A stretch of 13,855 nt of DNA from an uncultured Clostridia bacterium (GTDB lineage Bacteria > Bacillota_A > Clostridia > TANB77 > CAG-508). Position 1 is the stretch's first letter; each line of letters starts with the position of its first letter. Below, piece after piece: positions 1-7,818 of this stretch. The stretch lies in NCBI GenBank assembly GCA_947594095.1, contig CANQEA010000035.1:1-13855 (forward strand), given 5' to 3'. The position numbers and the translations under genes were made by a program. Under the pieces are notes generated by a model, which worked only from the letters and a program-made list of their open reading frames with translations, had not been told where the DNA came from and searched no databases.

Positions 1-162
1 AAAATAACAGAAAAATGTATATCATGTGGAGCATGTGCAGCAGAATGTCCAGTTGGATGCATATCACAAGGTGATGATAAATTCCAAATTGATGAATCTG
101 CATGCATAAGTTGTGGTACATGTGCAGGAGTTTGTCCAGTAGAGGCACCTGTTGAAGAATAA
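1..162 (+). CDS. 2[4Fe-4S] ferredoxin, 5' end outside the window
   Basis: Frame 1 is open from the first base and stops at 160-162, giving 53 residues. Two cysteine clusters of the form CxxCxxCxxxCP are visible, at residues 6-17 (CISCGACAAECP) and 38-49 (CISCGTCAGVCP). This is the classic small clostridial ferredoxin that carries two [4Fe-4S] clusters and passes electrons between low-potential redox enzymes in the cytoplasm. Family members are about 55-56 residues long, so only the start codon and perhaps one or two further residues are missing to the left. The acidic end (VEAPVEE) also fits the family. No U-tract terminator follows, only the GGGACG hairpin. The redox partner cannot be told from this window. 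Confidence 0.93.
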   Translation, partial: KITEKCISCGACAAECPVGCISQGDDKFQIDESACISCGTCAGVCPVEAPVEE

Positions 163-178
163 TAATAAATTTGTTATA

Positions 179-206
179 GGGACGTAGTCTAAGAAGGCTC
201 CGTCCC
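179..206. repeat. GC-rich GGGACG/CGTCCC stem-loop between ferredoxin and tex
   Basis: The arms GGGACG (179-184) and CGTCCC (201-206) pair perfectly. After one T-C mismatch, AGTC pairs with GGCT (one G-U) around a TAAGAA loop. No run of T follows on either strand, so it does not look like a normal intrinsic terminator. It stands out in GC content from its surroundings. Its look recalls the GGGAC...GTCCC palindromes scattered through many Firmicutes genomes, sometimes beside Y1-type transposases, but only one copy lies here, so the mobile-repeat idea is inference. Confidence 0.5.
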
Positions 207-233
207 CAAAACATGACTGAAAGGAAAAAAGTA

Positions 234-2414
234 ATGGAAAAAATTATAAAAACTATAGCAGAAGAGTTATCTATTAAAGAAAAACAAGTAGAAGAAACAA
301 TTAAATTAATTGATGAAGGAAATACAATACCTTTTATTGCAAGATATAGAAAAGAAGTTACAGGTGGCTTAACTGATGAACAGTTAAGAGATTTAGGAGA
401 AAGATTAAATTATTTAAGAAACTTAGAACAAAGAAAAGAAGAAGTTGTAAAATCTATAGATGAACAAGGTAAATTAACTGATGAGATTTTACAAGCAATT
501 GCTATTGCAAAAACTTTAGCTGAGGTAGAAGATATTTATAGACCATATAAGCAAAAGAAAAAAACAAGAGCAACAGTTGCAAAAGCTAAGGGGTTAGAGC
601 CACTTGCACAAATTATTATTGAGCAAAAAGAAACGAAGAATATTAATGAAATTGCAAAAGAGTACATAAATGTTGATAAATTATCTGAAGAAGATAAGAA
701 AAATAAAGATAAAGTGGTATCAAATGAAGAAGAGGCAATTCAAGGTGCATTAGATATTATTGCAGAAGACATTTCAGATAATAGCAAATATAGAAAACAA
801 ATTAAAAGAATGTGTTATAGAGAAGGATTAATTGTAACTAAAGCAGCAAAAGAAGAAAAATCAAATTATGAAATGTATTATGAATATCAAGAGGCTATTA
901 AGTACATACCTAGTCATAGAATATTAGCAATTAATCGTGGAGAAAAAGAAGATTTCCTTAAAGTAAAATTAGAAAAGCCAGAAGAAAAAATTATAGCATA
1001 TATGGAAAAGGATATTCTAAAGGGAGAAACACAATTTACAAATATGCTAAAAGAAACTATTTTAGATAGTTTCAAAAGGCTAATTGAACCTTCTATTGAT
1101 AGAGAAATTCGTTCAGATTTAACAGAAAAGGCAGAAGAAAAAGCAATTAAAGTATTTGGACAAAACTCAAAGCAATTATTACTTGGAGCTCCTATTAAAG
1201 GAAAAACAGTTATGGGATTTGATCCTGCATATAGGACAGGTTGTAAGATTGCAGTAATTGATGAAACAGGTAAAGTATTAGATTATACAACTGTGTACCC
1301 AACAGAACCACAGAATGATGTAGTAGGTGCAAAAAAAGAATTATTAAAGTTAATTGAAAAAGATAAAGTAGATATGATTGCTATAGGAAATGGTACAGCT
1401 TCTCGTGAATCAGAAATGTTTGTTGCAGATATGATAAAAGATACATCAAGAGATGTGCACTATGTTATTGTAAGTGAGGCAGGGGCATCTGTTTATTCTG
1501 CATCAAAACTTGCAACAGAAGAATATCCAGACATTAATGTTTCAATAAGAGGTGCTATCTCAATTGCACGAAGATTGCAAGACCCATTAGCTGAGCTTGT
1601 AAAAATAGACCCAAAAGCAATAGGTGTTGGTCAATATCAACATGATGTAAATCAAAAGAAATTACAAGAAAGCTTAACAGGTGTTGTAGAAGATAGTGTT
1701 AATAAAGTAGGTGTTGATGTAAATACTGCAACTCCATCACTTCTATCTTATGTATCAGGAATTAACAGCACGATTGCAAAAAACATAGTAAAATATAGAG
1801 ATGAAAATGGAAAACTTAAAAACAGAAAAGAATTGCTTAAAGTACCAAAACTAGGTAAGGTTGCTTTTGAACAGTGTAGTGGTTTCTTAAGAATCTTTGA
1901 TGGAGATAATCCTTTAGAAATTACAGCAGTGCATCCAGAAAGTTATGAGGCTACTGAGAAACTACTTAAAAAATTAGGATTTAAAAAAGAAGATTTGAAG
2001 AATAAAGAAAAACTACAAGAGCTAAGAAGCAAGCTAAAAACTATATCAGTAGCAGAGACTGCCAAAGAATTAGAAATAGGGGAGATGACCCTATCTGATA
2101 TTATGGAAGAACTTTCAAAACCAGGTAGAGACCCTCGTGAAGATATGCCAAAACCAATTTTAAGAAGCGATGTTTTAAAACTAGAAGATTTAAAAGAAGG
2201 TATGGTACTTACTGGAACTGTAAGAAATGTAATCGATTTTGGGGCTTTTGTTGATATTGGAATAAAACATGACGGCCTAGTTCACATTTCAGAAATGAGT
2301 GATAAGTTTATTAAAAATCCATCTGAAGTTGTATCAGTAGGTGATGTTGTAAAAGTTAAAGTTATAAATATAGACAAGGACAGACAAAAAGTAGGACTTT
2401 CTATGAAAGTTTAG
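234..2414 (+). CDS. tex: Tex/YhgF family RNA-binding transcription accessory protein
   Basis: Tex is a cytoplasmic nucleic-acid-binding protein related to eukaryotic Spt6 and linked to transcription and RNA turnover. The 726 residues show the family order: an N-terminal helical region with the conserved stretch NTIPFIARYRKEVTGGL near residues 29-45; a YqgF/RNase H-like fold from about 322 (GKTVMGFDPAYRTGCKIAV); the conserved DPLAELVKIDPKAIGVGQYQ near 445-465; helix-hairpin-helix motifs around 495-560; and an S1 domain at about 650-726 (GTVRNVIDFGAFVDIG...GLVHISEMS). An ATG at 213 is also in frame but has no ribosome site and sits against the hairpin. The ATG at 234 has AAAGG nine bases upstream and gives the usual N-terminus (MEKIIKTIAEEL), so I chose 234. 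No strong promoter is visible; it may be read from the ferredoxin side. It ends in a bidirectional terminator. Confidence 0.95.
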   Translation: MEKIIKTIAEELSIKEKQVEETIKLIDEGNTIPFIARYRKEVTGGLTDEQLRDLGERLNYLRNLEQRKEEVVKSIDEQGKLTDEILQAIAIAKTLAEVEDIYRPYKQKKKTRATVAKAKGLEPLAQIIIEQKETKNINEIAKEYINVDKLSEEDKKNKDKVVSNEEEAIQGALDIIAEDISDNSKYRKQIKRMCYREGLIVTKAAKEEKSNYEMYYEYQEAIKYIPSHRILAINRGEKEDFLKVKLEKPEEKIIAYMEKDILKGETQFTNMLKETILDSFKRLIEPSIDREIRSDLTEKAEEKAIKVFGQNSKQLLLGAPIKGKTVMGFDPAYRTGCKIAVIDETGKVLDYTTVYPTEPQNDVVGAKKELLKLIEKDKVDMIAIGNGTASRESEMFVADMIKDTSRDVHYVIVSEAGASVYSASKLATEEYPDINVSIRGAISIARRLQDPLAELVKIDPKAIGVGQYQHDVNQKKLQESLTGVVEDSVNKVGVDVNTATPSLLSYVSGINSTIAKNIVKYRDENGKLKNRKELLKVPKLGKVAFEQCSGFLRIFDGDNPLEITAVHPESYEATEKLLKKLGFKKEDLKNKEKLQELRSKLKTISVAETAKELEIGEMTLSDIMEELSKPGRDPREDMPKPILRSDVLKLEDLKEGMVLTGTVRNVIDFGAFVDIGIKHDGLVHISEMSDKFIKNPSEVVSVGDVVKVKVINIDKDRQKVGLSMKV

Positions 2415-2425
2415 ATAAGAAAAAA

Positions 2426-2461
2426 GCAGGTTAAGGTTTAAGACTTTAATCTGCATTTTTT
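2426..2461. terminator. Bidirectional intrinsic terminator between tex and the HD-CYTH gene
   Basis: An 11-bp stem (2426-2436 with 2444-2454, including two G-U pairs read on the plus strand) closes a 7-base loop. It is followed by ATTTTTT on the plus strand. On the minus strand it is followed by a run of six T (plus-strand A run at 2420-2425). It therefore ends both converging genes. Confidence 0.88.
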
Positions 2462-2474
2462 CTCAAAAATATAT

Positions 2475-4523
2475 TTATTTTTCTTGGTCATCTGTATATG
2501 GTTCAGTTAACTTTTGAGCACTCTTGGCTTGAGCTCTTGTTTTTTTAACGCCTCTTTCATACTTGCTTTGCCTATTTGGTACTAAAGAGGGAATTTCGGC
2601 ATGTAAAAAATTATGTATTTCATTTAAAATGACTCTATCAGTTACTTCCCCGATTGCTTCAATTTCTATCATAGAATCTGTTGCGTTAATTTTTGGATAA
2701 GCATAATTTTTGTATGTAGTATTATCAAAAGAAAGACAAACTCTAACGCCATTTTTTTCTAAAACCACATCATGTCGTTGAGTTTTAGAATTTAGAATAG
2801 GTGTAGAAAGTATGCCATCTAAATCTACCTTAATTTGTTTTTGTTGCATTACTTTTTTTAACTCTTCTAAAGTAGGAACATTTAGTTTTTTTTCTATTTC
2901 TTCTCTAGATGAGTATACAGAACCCTCTCCAGTTGGATTTTTGTAAGTTGCTTTATATTTAATTTTACCATCTTGAGTAGCTTTTCTGATTCGTAAAGAA
3001 CCACCTCTTGATAATAGACTAGCATTTTTGTCATCAAAATATTTATCATTATTTTCTTTTTCAGATTCGGATATTTTTTTAAATCCATTTTGTTGAAAAA
3101 TATCTATAATTTTATCTATTGTTATAATTGATTTTTCTGATTCCGGAAGAATGTATTTTAATTCAAATTCTTCTGGTTTTTTATTTAATTCTTGAATAAT
3201 CATTTCTATTTCTCCTTCATATTGTTGAAATTCATCTCTAGATAATCCCAATTCTAACCTTAATAATTCAGGATTAAAAACAAGTGCTTTTTTCTCAAGT
3301 GATTCCTGTGGCCTAATTAAATTAGTGGCTTCAGATAAATCAACAATTTTATTTTTACCAATAATTTTCAAACCTTCGTCTTTTTTATATAATCTAATTT
3401 TACAAGATGTAGAGAATATAGAATCCGTATTTTCTAAAGAAGGATTGTTAAATATTTCAATCAAATATTGTTTAATTTCTTCTTCTGATTTTTCCGTTTC
3501 AAATAATAAATAATCTTTAACATTATTAGGATCGCTTAAATAAGAAAGCAATGGATCAATTGAAGTTTCTTTTAGCACTGAAAATCCTTTCATAATATTA
3601 CTTTCTGTCATATCTAAAAATTCTTGTAAATCAATATTTTCTGGAGTTTCCACAATTTTTTTAAATTGTATTGGTACTTCTCCTGTGACTACATTAGGAT
3701 TTTTTCTATAATATTCTAAAGCCTTTTTGAAAATAGCAGTATCAAGAATAACTGATGAGTCAGTAAAATATATATCTCTATATTTTTGAAATCTTTCTAA
3801 TAATATTGTTTCTATACTAGTAAGACCTTTTTGGTTTACTGCTAATTCATATTCCTGATCTTCATTTACGATGAGTTCCAAAGCTTTTATAACATTTTCT
3901 GTATTTATTGCAGTAGGAATGCCAGCGTAATATGAATCTCTTTGTAAATAATCTAATCTATCAGCATCTAATTGATGTGATACAAGAGATTTTAATAATT
4001 TTGTAAAACTATCCTTAGGAATAGTTTCATCATTAATTTCAGCAATAAAACTTGCAATTTGTTTTACTTTTTGTTCACCAAAAATCTCTTCTAAAACTGA
4101 GTGTATTTCAGTATCACCTAATAATATTTCTGCTGTCCTTTTTTCATGAGAATAATGTGTAATTTTTTCAAAAGAATGAGACATAGGCCCGTGACCAATA
4201 TCATGTAAAAGCATTGAGCATAGAGCAATATCCTTGTCGGTTTGAGATATAGTAATTTCATAATTAGATAATTTTTTCTCTAAATGTTCTATTATTCGTT
4301 GCATATTATAGAATGCTCCTACGCTATGGCTTAATCTTTCATTATTAACTAAACCTGGATAATCATACTCAGAAAATCCATTTTGTGAAATATCTTCTAA
4401 TCTTTGCATTTCTTTTGTTAAAATAATTTTAGAATAAGGGTAACCTACCTCAAATTCTCCATAAATTGGGTCTGATACAATGATGCCAGAGTTGTCTTTT
4501 GTAAATTGATATGAGAATGCCAT
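2475..4523 (-). CDS. HD-domain (SAMHD1/YwfO-like) phosphohydrolase fused to a CYTH triphosphatase-like domain
   Basis: The 682-residue protein has two catalytic-looking parts. The N-terminal half is an HD phosphohydrolase of the SAMHD1/YwfO type. It has H66 (RLSHSVGAF), H107-D108 in LLHDIGHGPMSH (with H111 and H116), H126 in YSHE, and the distal aspartate region HQLDADRLDYLQRDSYYAGI around D186-D188. Relatives such as Enterococcus faecalis EF1143 hydrolyse dNTPs to nucleoside plus triphosphate. The C-terminal part, about 448-660, has CYTH hallmarks: E452-F-E-L-K456 (ExExK), R511-I-R513, K520/K522/K524, E542/E544, R594, D600, E620/E622 and K654 in QSKYERGV. CYTH enzymes bind or hydrolyse triphosphates in a tunnel of charged residues. 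The ORF could start further upstream, but a perfect promoter lies inside that extension, and the ATG at 4523 has AAGGAG nine bases ahead. The fused substrate is unproven. Single-gene transcript, ended by the shared terminator. Confidence 0.87.
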   Translation of the reverse strand: MAFSYQFTKDNSGIIVSDPIYGEFEVGYPYSKIILTKEMQRLEDISQNGFSEYDYPGLVNNERLSHSVGAFYNMQRIIEHLEKKLSNYEITISQTDKDIALCSMLLHDIGHGPMSHSFEKITHYSHEKRTAEILLGDTEIHSVLEEIFGEQKVKQIASFIAEINDETIPKDSFTKLLKSLVSHQLDADRLDYLQRDSYYAGIPTAINTENVIKALELIVNEDQEYELAVNQKGLTSIETILLERFQKYRDIYFTDSSVILDTAIFKKALEYYRKNPNVVTGEVPIQFKKIVETPENIDLQEFLDMTESNIMKGFSVLKETSIDPLLSYLSDPNNVKDYLLFETEKSEEEIKQYLIEIFNNPSLENTDSIFSTSCKIRLYKKDEGLKIIGKNKIVDLSEATNLIRPQESLEKKALVFNPELLRLELGLSRDEFQQYEGEIEMIIQELNKKPEEFELKYILPESEKSIITIDKIIDIFQQNGFKKISESEKENNDKYFDDKNASLLSRGGSLRIRKATQDGKIKYKATYKNPTGEGSVYSSREEIEKKLNVPTLEELKKVMQQKQIKVDLDGILSTPILNSKTQRHDVVLEKNGVRVCLSFDNTTYKNYAYPKINATDSMIEIEAIGEVTDRVILNEIHNFLHAEIPSLVPNRQSKYERGVKKTRAQAKSAQKLTEPYTDDQEK

Positions 4524-4569
4524 ATATATCAACTCCTTATATAATGATCCACTGAAAATCGACATAAGT

Positions 4570-4598
4570 ATTATACAATAATTTGGGCTGAATGTCAA
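4570..4598 (-). promoter_or_regulatory. Sigma-A promoter of the HD-CYTH gene
   Basis: On the minus strand, TTGACA (plus coordinates 4593-4598) and TATAAT (4570-4575) both match consensus exactly, with a 17-base spacer. Predicted RNA start is near 4563, about 40 bases before the ATG at 4523. It rules out the longer in-frame reading of this gene. Confidence 0.9.
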
Positions 4599-4618
4599 TA
4601 CAAAGTAAGTATTCAAAT

Positions 4619-4652
4619 AAAAAAAGGATAGCTTTTATAGAGCTATTCTTTA
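4619..4652 (-). terminator. Intrinsic terminator of the ribbon-helix-helix gene
   Basis: On the minus strand an ATAGCT/AGCTAT stem (plus 4628-4633 with 4641-4646), extended past one mismatch by AAAG/CTTT, is followed by seven T (plus A run 4619-4625). It lies about 20 bases after the stop of the gene at 4670 and just upstream of the HD-CYTH promoter, so it insulates the two. Confidence 0.75.
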
Positions 4653-4669
4653 AAATAAGAGTTAACTAT

Positions 4670-5005
4670 TTAGTTATTTTCCAATGTATATTTTATAGAC
4701 ATATTTATTAATTTATAAATTGAAATATCATATTCTTTTTTGATAGTCTCCAACTTATTCCACATAGATTCTCTTAGTCTAATACTTCTTGATATAGAAA
4801 TTTCATTTTCTGGTTTTTTATAGTATATAATGGTATTATTTTCTATTTTAAAATTTTCAACACAAGCATCTATAAGTTTATTTATAGACGCATCTATTTC
4901 ATTTTCTGACAATTTTTTCAGTTTTTCATATAGACTTTCTTCTATTTCAATATTTTTATTTAGCCATTTTTCTTTATGATAAAACCTATAAAATCCTTTT
5001 TGCAT
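4670..5005 (-). CDS. Small protein with two tandem ribbon-helix-helix-like repeats; possible DNA-binding regulator
   Basis: I do not recognise a named family. The 111 residues contain an internal duplication. Residues about 16-53 (KNIEIEESLYEKLKKLSEN...SINKLIDACVENF) align with about 72-110 (RSIRLRESMWNKLETIKKE...SIYKLINMSIKYTL). They share the pattern I-x-[IL]-x-E-S-[LM]-[YW]-x-K-L and, later, a hydrophobic helix containing KLI. A short alternating strand followed by two helices is the Arc/MetJ ribbon-helix-helix layout, so one chain could form the two-stranded DNA-binding sheet by itself. I chose the ATG at 5005 because AGGA lies 10 bases ahead; an in-frame GTG at 5014 is possible. It is divergent from the SPFH operon across a 196-bp region with repeated AT-rich boxes, which suggests a local regulator. 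The DNA-binding role is inference. Confidence 0.72.
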   Translation of the reverse strand: MQKGFYRFYHKEKWLNKNIEIEESLYEKLKKLSENEIDASINKLIDACVENFKIENNTIIYYKKPENEISISRSIRLRESMWNKLETIKKEYDISIYKLINMSIKYTLENN

Positions 5006-5038
5006 AAATATCACATCCTATTTATCATTACTTTAATA

Positions 5039-5067
5039 ATTATATAAAATATTTATAAATCTTTTAA
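5039..5067 (-). promoter_or_regulatory. Possible promoter of the ribbon-helix-helix gene
   Basis: On the minus strand TATAAT (plus 5039-5044) matches consensus exactly. A weak TTAAAA (5062-5067) stands 17 bases upstream in the -35 place. Start would be near 5032, about 27 bases before the ATG. The region is very AT-rich, so a chance match is possible. Confidence 0.45.
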
Positions 5068-5105
5068 CTGTTACAATTTTATATTTAGCCTACCATAATT
5101 AGTAG

Positions 5106-5145
5106 TTTTTTTACAAAAAAGTATTGACATTTTTCTACAAAAAAG
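5106..5145. repeat. Two T-run/TAC/A-run boxes flanking the -35 of the SPFH operon
   Basis: TTTTTTTACAAAAAAG (5106-5121) and TTTTTCTACAAAAAAG (5130-5145) are direct repeats 24 bp apart, differing at one base. Each is also nearly palindromic (T run, TAC, A run). They lie on either side of TTGACA at 5124-5129, the second one inside the promoter spacer. This placement would suit an operator, perhaps for the divergent ribbon-helix-helix protein, but the composition is so simple that chance cannot be excluded. Confidence 0.5.
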
Positions 5146-5152
5146 ATATAGT
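5124..5152 (+). promoter_or_regulatory. Sigma-A promoter of the SPFH-vWA operon
   Basis: TTGACA (5124-5129), a 17-base spacer and TATAGT (5147-5152, five of six consensus). The RNA would start near 5159, giving a leader of about 43 bases before the ATG at 5202, which has AAAGGGAGG seven bases upstream. Confidence 0.87.
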
Positions 5153-5201
5153 AAAGTCAAAATAACATATTTAAAGTTATTATAAAAAGGGAGGTTTTAT
5201 T

Positions 5202-6359
5202 ATGGGATTTATAAAAGCATTTGCAGGTGCTATAGGGGGCACTTTTGCAGATCAATGGAAAGACTATTTAGTCCCAATGCAAGGAGTTCCTGCAACAGCA
5301 GGGATTTATCCAGCAGTACCACAAGGTACAAATGCAGGAAGAGGGTCAAATACTAAAGGTTCAAATAATATTATTTCAAATGGAAGTAAGATGATTGTTC
5401 CAGAAGGAATGGCACTTATCACAATGCAAGAAGGGGCAATTACAGGATTAATTACAGAGCCAGGAGGATTTACATTTACATCTGATGATCCAAATGCACA
5501 ATCAATTTTTGCTGGAGATGGAATAGTATCATCTCTAGTTAAACAAAGTTGGGAAAGATTTAAATATGGAGGACAGCCTGGGACTAACCAAACAGCTTTC
5601 TATGTAAATTTAAAAGAAATACCTAATAATAGATTTGGAACACAATCAGAAATTTATTGGGATGATGCTTATTTGAATGCTCAAGTTGGAGCAGTTACAA
5701 GAGGAACATATACTTTAAAAATAATTGATCCAATATTATTTATTAAAAATTTTGTTCCAGCAAATTATCTATCAGATGGAGAAGTGTTTGACTTTGCTGA
5801 TATGGATAATGATGCAGGAGCTCAATTATTTAATGAAGTTGTTAGTAGTTTATCTGCTGCATTTTCAAATTATACAAATGATCCAAGTAAAGGAAATCGA
5901 ATAACTAAAATACAAGGAGATCAAATTGGATTTGCTCAAAGTTTATCACAAGCAGTTGAAGAAGGCTACCAATGGAAAACTGATAGAGGACTTGAAATTG
6001 TTAAAGTTGCAATTCAAGCAATAGAATATGATGAAGATACTAAAGCTTTGTTGAGTGATGTAAAAAAAGCAGATGCTTTATCAGGTGCACGTGGTAATTC
6101 ATTTATGCAACAATCTGTAGCTCGTGGCATGCAGGCAGCAGGAGAAAATGGTGGAGCAGCAGGTATGGCATTTATGGGAATGGGACTAAGTGGAGCAGGA
6201 GGAGTAATGGGAGCAGTACAACAACCAACTGTAGCTGCTAATGCAGAAGCTAAAGAAGATCCTATGGAAAAGCTAGCTAAAATGAAACAAATGCTTGATG
6301 CAGGACTTATTACTCAAGAAGATTATGATAAAGCAAAAGAAAAACTTTTGGGGGTGTAA
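5202..6359 (+). CDS. SPFH-domain protein with C-terminal SHOCT domain (YdjI/'virion core protein' type)
   Basis: The 385-residue protein matches the YdjI-type SPFH family. SPFH proteins assemble into membrane-associated scaffolds; Bacillus YdjI belongs to a PspA membrane-stress complex. About residues 60-290 form the SPFH region (MIVPEGMALITMQEGAITGLITEPGGFTF opens it, and a YTLKIIDPILFIKNFVP strand lies in the middle). Residues about 300-345 are rich in Gly, Ala and Met and look flexible. Residues 354-385 are a SHOCT domain (DPMEKLAKMKQMLDAGLITQEDYDKAKEKLL), a short C-terminal oligomerisation module. There is no obvious membrane span, so attachment probably goes through partners. It is the first gene of the operon, with its own strong promoter, and the next start is 3 bases after its stop. 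Family assignment is firm; the exact role is inferred. Confidence 0.9.
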   Translation: MGFIKAFAGAIGGTFADQWKDYLVPMQGVPATAGIYPAVPQGTNAGRGSNTKGSNNIISNGSKMIVPEGMALITMQEGAITGLITEPGGFTFTSDDPNAQSIFAGDGIVSSLVKQSWERFKYGGQPGTNQTAFYVNLKEIPNNRFGTQSEIYWDDAYLNAQVGAVTRGTYTLKIIDPILFIKNFVPANYLSDGEVFDFADMDNDAGAQLFNEVVSSLSAAFSNYTNDPSKGNRITKIQGDQIGFAQSLSQAVEEGYQWKTDRGLEIVKVAIQAIEYDEDTKALLSDVKKADALSGARGNSFMQQSVARGMQAAGENGGAAGMAFMGMGLSGAGGVMGAVQQPTVAANAEAKEDPMEKLAKMKQMLDAGLITQEDYDKAKEKLLGV

Positions 6360-6362
6360 AAA

Positions 6363-7793
6363 ATGCTAGAAAATCCAATTCTAAATAGCGAACCTAGAAT
6401 TGTAAAAACAGATGAAGGCTCAAAAGATGGACAAAATAAGTGTCCTCAATGTGGTTCAACAGATATTTCTGTAAATGCAAAAACAGGTAAACTTAGATGT
6501 AATTTTTGTAGACATGAATTTGAACCAGAAAAAGTACAGGGACTAGAAACTAATATAGCGAATCTTGAGGGAGAGATAATGGGATCAGGAACACAAGATA
6601 TTGCAAGTGATTCACAAGATATTATGACATTAAAGTGTAGCAGTTGTGGAGCAGAAGTTGTAATAGATACGTCAGAGAGTACACAAGCTAGGTGTCACTG
6701 GTGTAGAAATACATTATCTATTAATCAACAAGTTCCAAATGGTGTTATACCAGATGTTGTATTACCATTCAAGTTAACAAAGGCAGAAGCAAAAGAGCAA
6801 ATTGAAAATTTCGTAGGAAAAAGAAAGTTCTTTGCTCATCCAAAATTTGTTGGGGAGTTTACAACAGATAATATAATGGGAGTTTATTTTCCTTATATGG
6901 TAGTTGATGTTAATTCACATGCATTCTTTTCTGGAAAAGGAGAACATCAAGTTAGAAGTTATACGCGTGGCAGTGTTAGTAATAGTACAACATATTATGA
7001 TGCTGATTTATATGATGTAGAACGTGAATTTGATTTGACTATAGAAGGGCTTACTGTTGAATCTAGTTCAGACAAATTAAATAAAAATTCAAACAATACA
7101 AATAATGTTATAAATGCTATTATGCCATTTGATATTGAAAATGCAGCAAAATATAATGCAAATTATTTAAAAGGATATACCTCTGAAAAACGTGACACAA
7201 ATGTTGAACAATTAAGGACAATTGTAGATAATCAATCAAAAGATGTTGCAAGATTTGCAGCAAATGAAACATTAAAGGAATATGATAGAGGTGTTAATTG
7301 GCAGACGGAACAACTTAATGTAAAAGGTAAACAATGGAAAACGGCTTATTTACCTGTTTGGTTATATAGTTATAGACAAGAAAAAAGTGATAATAATAGT
7401 GTTTTACATTATGTTGCTGTAAATGCAAGAACAAAAGAAACGATGGGTAGTGTACCTATTTATATGCAAAAATTAGTAGGAATATCATGTTTAGTAGAGT
7501 TATTAGGCTTTATTTTAATGTGGCTAGTAGATTTTAAGTATGAATGGATTTTTATGCTAGCAGGTTTTATATATTTTTTCATTATGCATACAAAATATCG
7601 CAATTCAAATGCAAGACATCACCATGAAACAGAAACAAAAAAATCTATATTTAATTTAAGAAAAGTTGACAATTTAATCAAAAGAGAACAAGGACTTACA
7701 AATTCTAAAATTGCTGGAGCAAATAATACAAGAGTTAGTGGTAAAAGTTTTAGTGAATCAATGATAGATTCTTTTACAGATAGTCTAAAATAA
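6363..7793 (+). CDS. Double zinc-ribbon membrane protein (YdjG-like), probable partner of the SPFH protein
   Basis: The 476-residue protein begins with two zinc ribbons: C27-C30...C46-C49 (KCPQCG / CNFC) and C92-C95...C111-C114 (KCSSCG / CHWC). A large soluble region of about 250 residues follows (from VLPFKLTKAEAKEQIENFVGKRKFF; the family is often mislabelled as PriA-like helicase because of the zinc ribbon). Two membrane spans lie at about 371-389 and 394-410, then a basic, Ser/Asn-rich cytoplasmic tail. Bacillus YdjG has the same zinc-ribbon plus membrane layout and helps bring YdjI and PspA to the membrane; that role for this protein is inference from likeness and gene order. A GGGGGTG ribosome site lies in the last codons of the SPFH gene, six bases before the ATG, so translation is probably coupled. 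Confidence 0.85.
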   Translation: MLENPILNSEPRIVKTDEGSKDGQNKCPQCGSTDISVNAKTGKLRCNFCRHEFEPEKVQGLETNIANLEGEIMGSGTQDIASDSQDIMTLKCSSCGAEVVIDTSESTQARCHWCRNTLSINQQVPNGVIPDVVLPFKLTKAEAKEQIENFVGKRKFFAHPKFVGEFTTDNIMGVYFPYMVVDVNSHAFFSGKGEHQVRSYTRGSVSNSTTYYDADLYDVEREFDLTIEGLTVESSSDKLNKNSNNTNNVINAIMPFDIENAAKYNANYLKGYTSEKRDTNVEQLRTIVDNQSKDVARFAANETLKEYDRGVNWQTEQLNVKGKQWKTAYLPVWLYSYRQEKSDNNSVLHYVAVNARTKETMGSVPIYMQKLVGISCLVELLGFILMWLVDFKYEWIFMLAGFIYFFIMHTKYRNSNARHHHETETKKSIFNLRKVDNLIKREQGLTNSKIAGANNTRVSGKSFSESMIDSFTDSLK

Positions 7794-7818
7794 TGAAAAT
7801 ATAAAGGGGAAATAAACT

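Noticed and set aside
152..180. Possible tex promoter (TTGAAG, 17 bases, TATAGG)
   Set aside because: Both hexamers are only about four of six and it overlaps the end of the ferredoxin gene; too weak in such AT-rich sequence.
2894..3088. 64-codon minus-strand open frame inside the HD-CYTH gene
   Set aside because: It overlaps the conserved CYTH domain in another frame, has no sensible ribosome site and resembles no family.
3325..3513. 62-codon plus-strand open frame opposite the HD-CYTH gene
   Set aside because: Shadow of a well-supported gene on the other strand; no promoter or ribosome site.
4524..4616. 31-residue N-terminal extension of the HD-CYTH protein
   Set aside because: The perfect promoter at 4570-4598 lies inside it and the ATG at 4523 has a good ribosome site.
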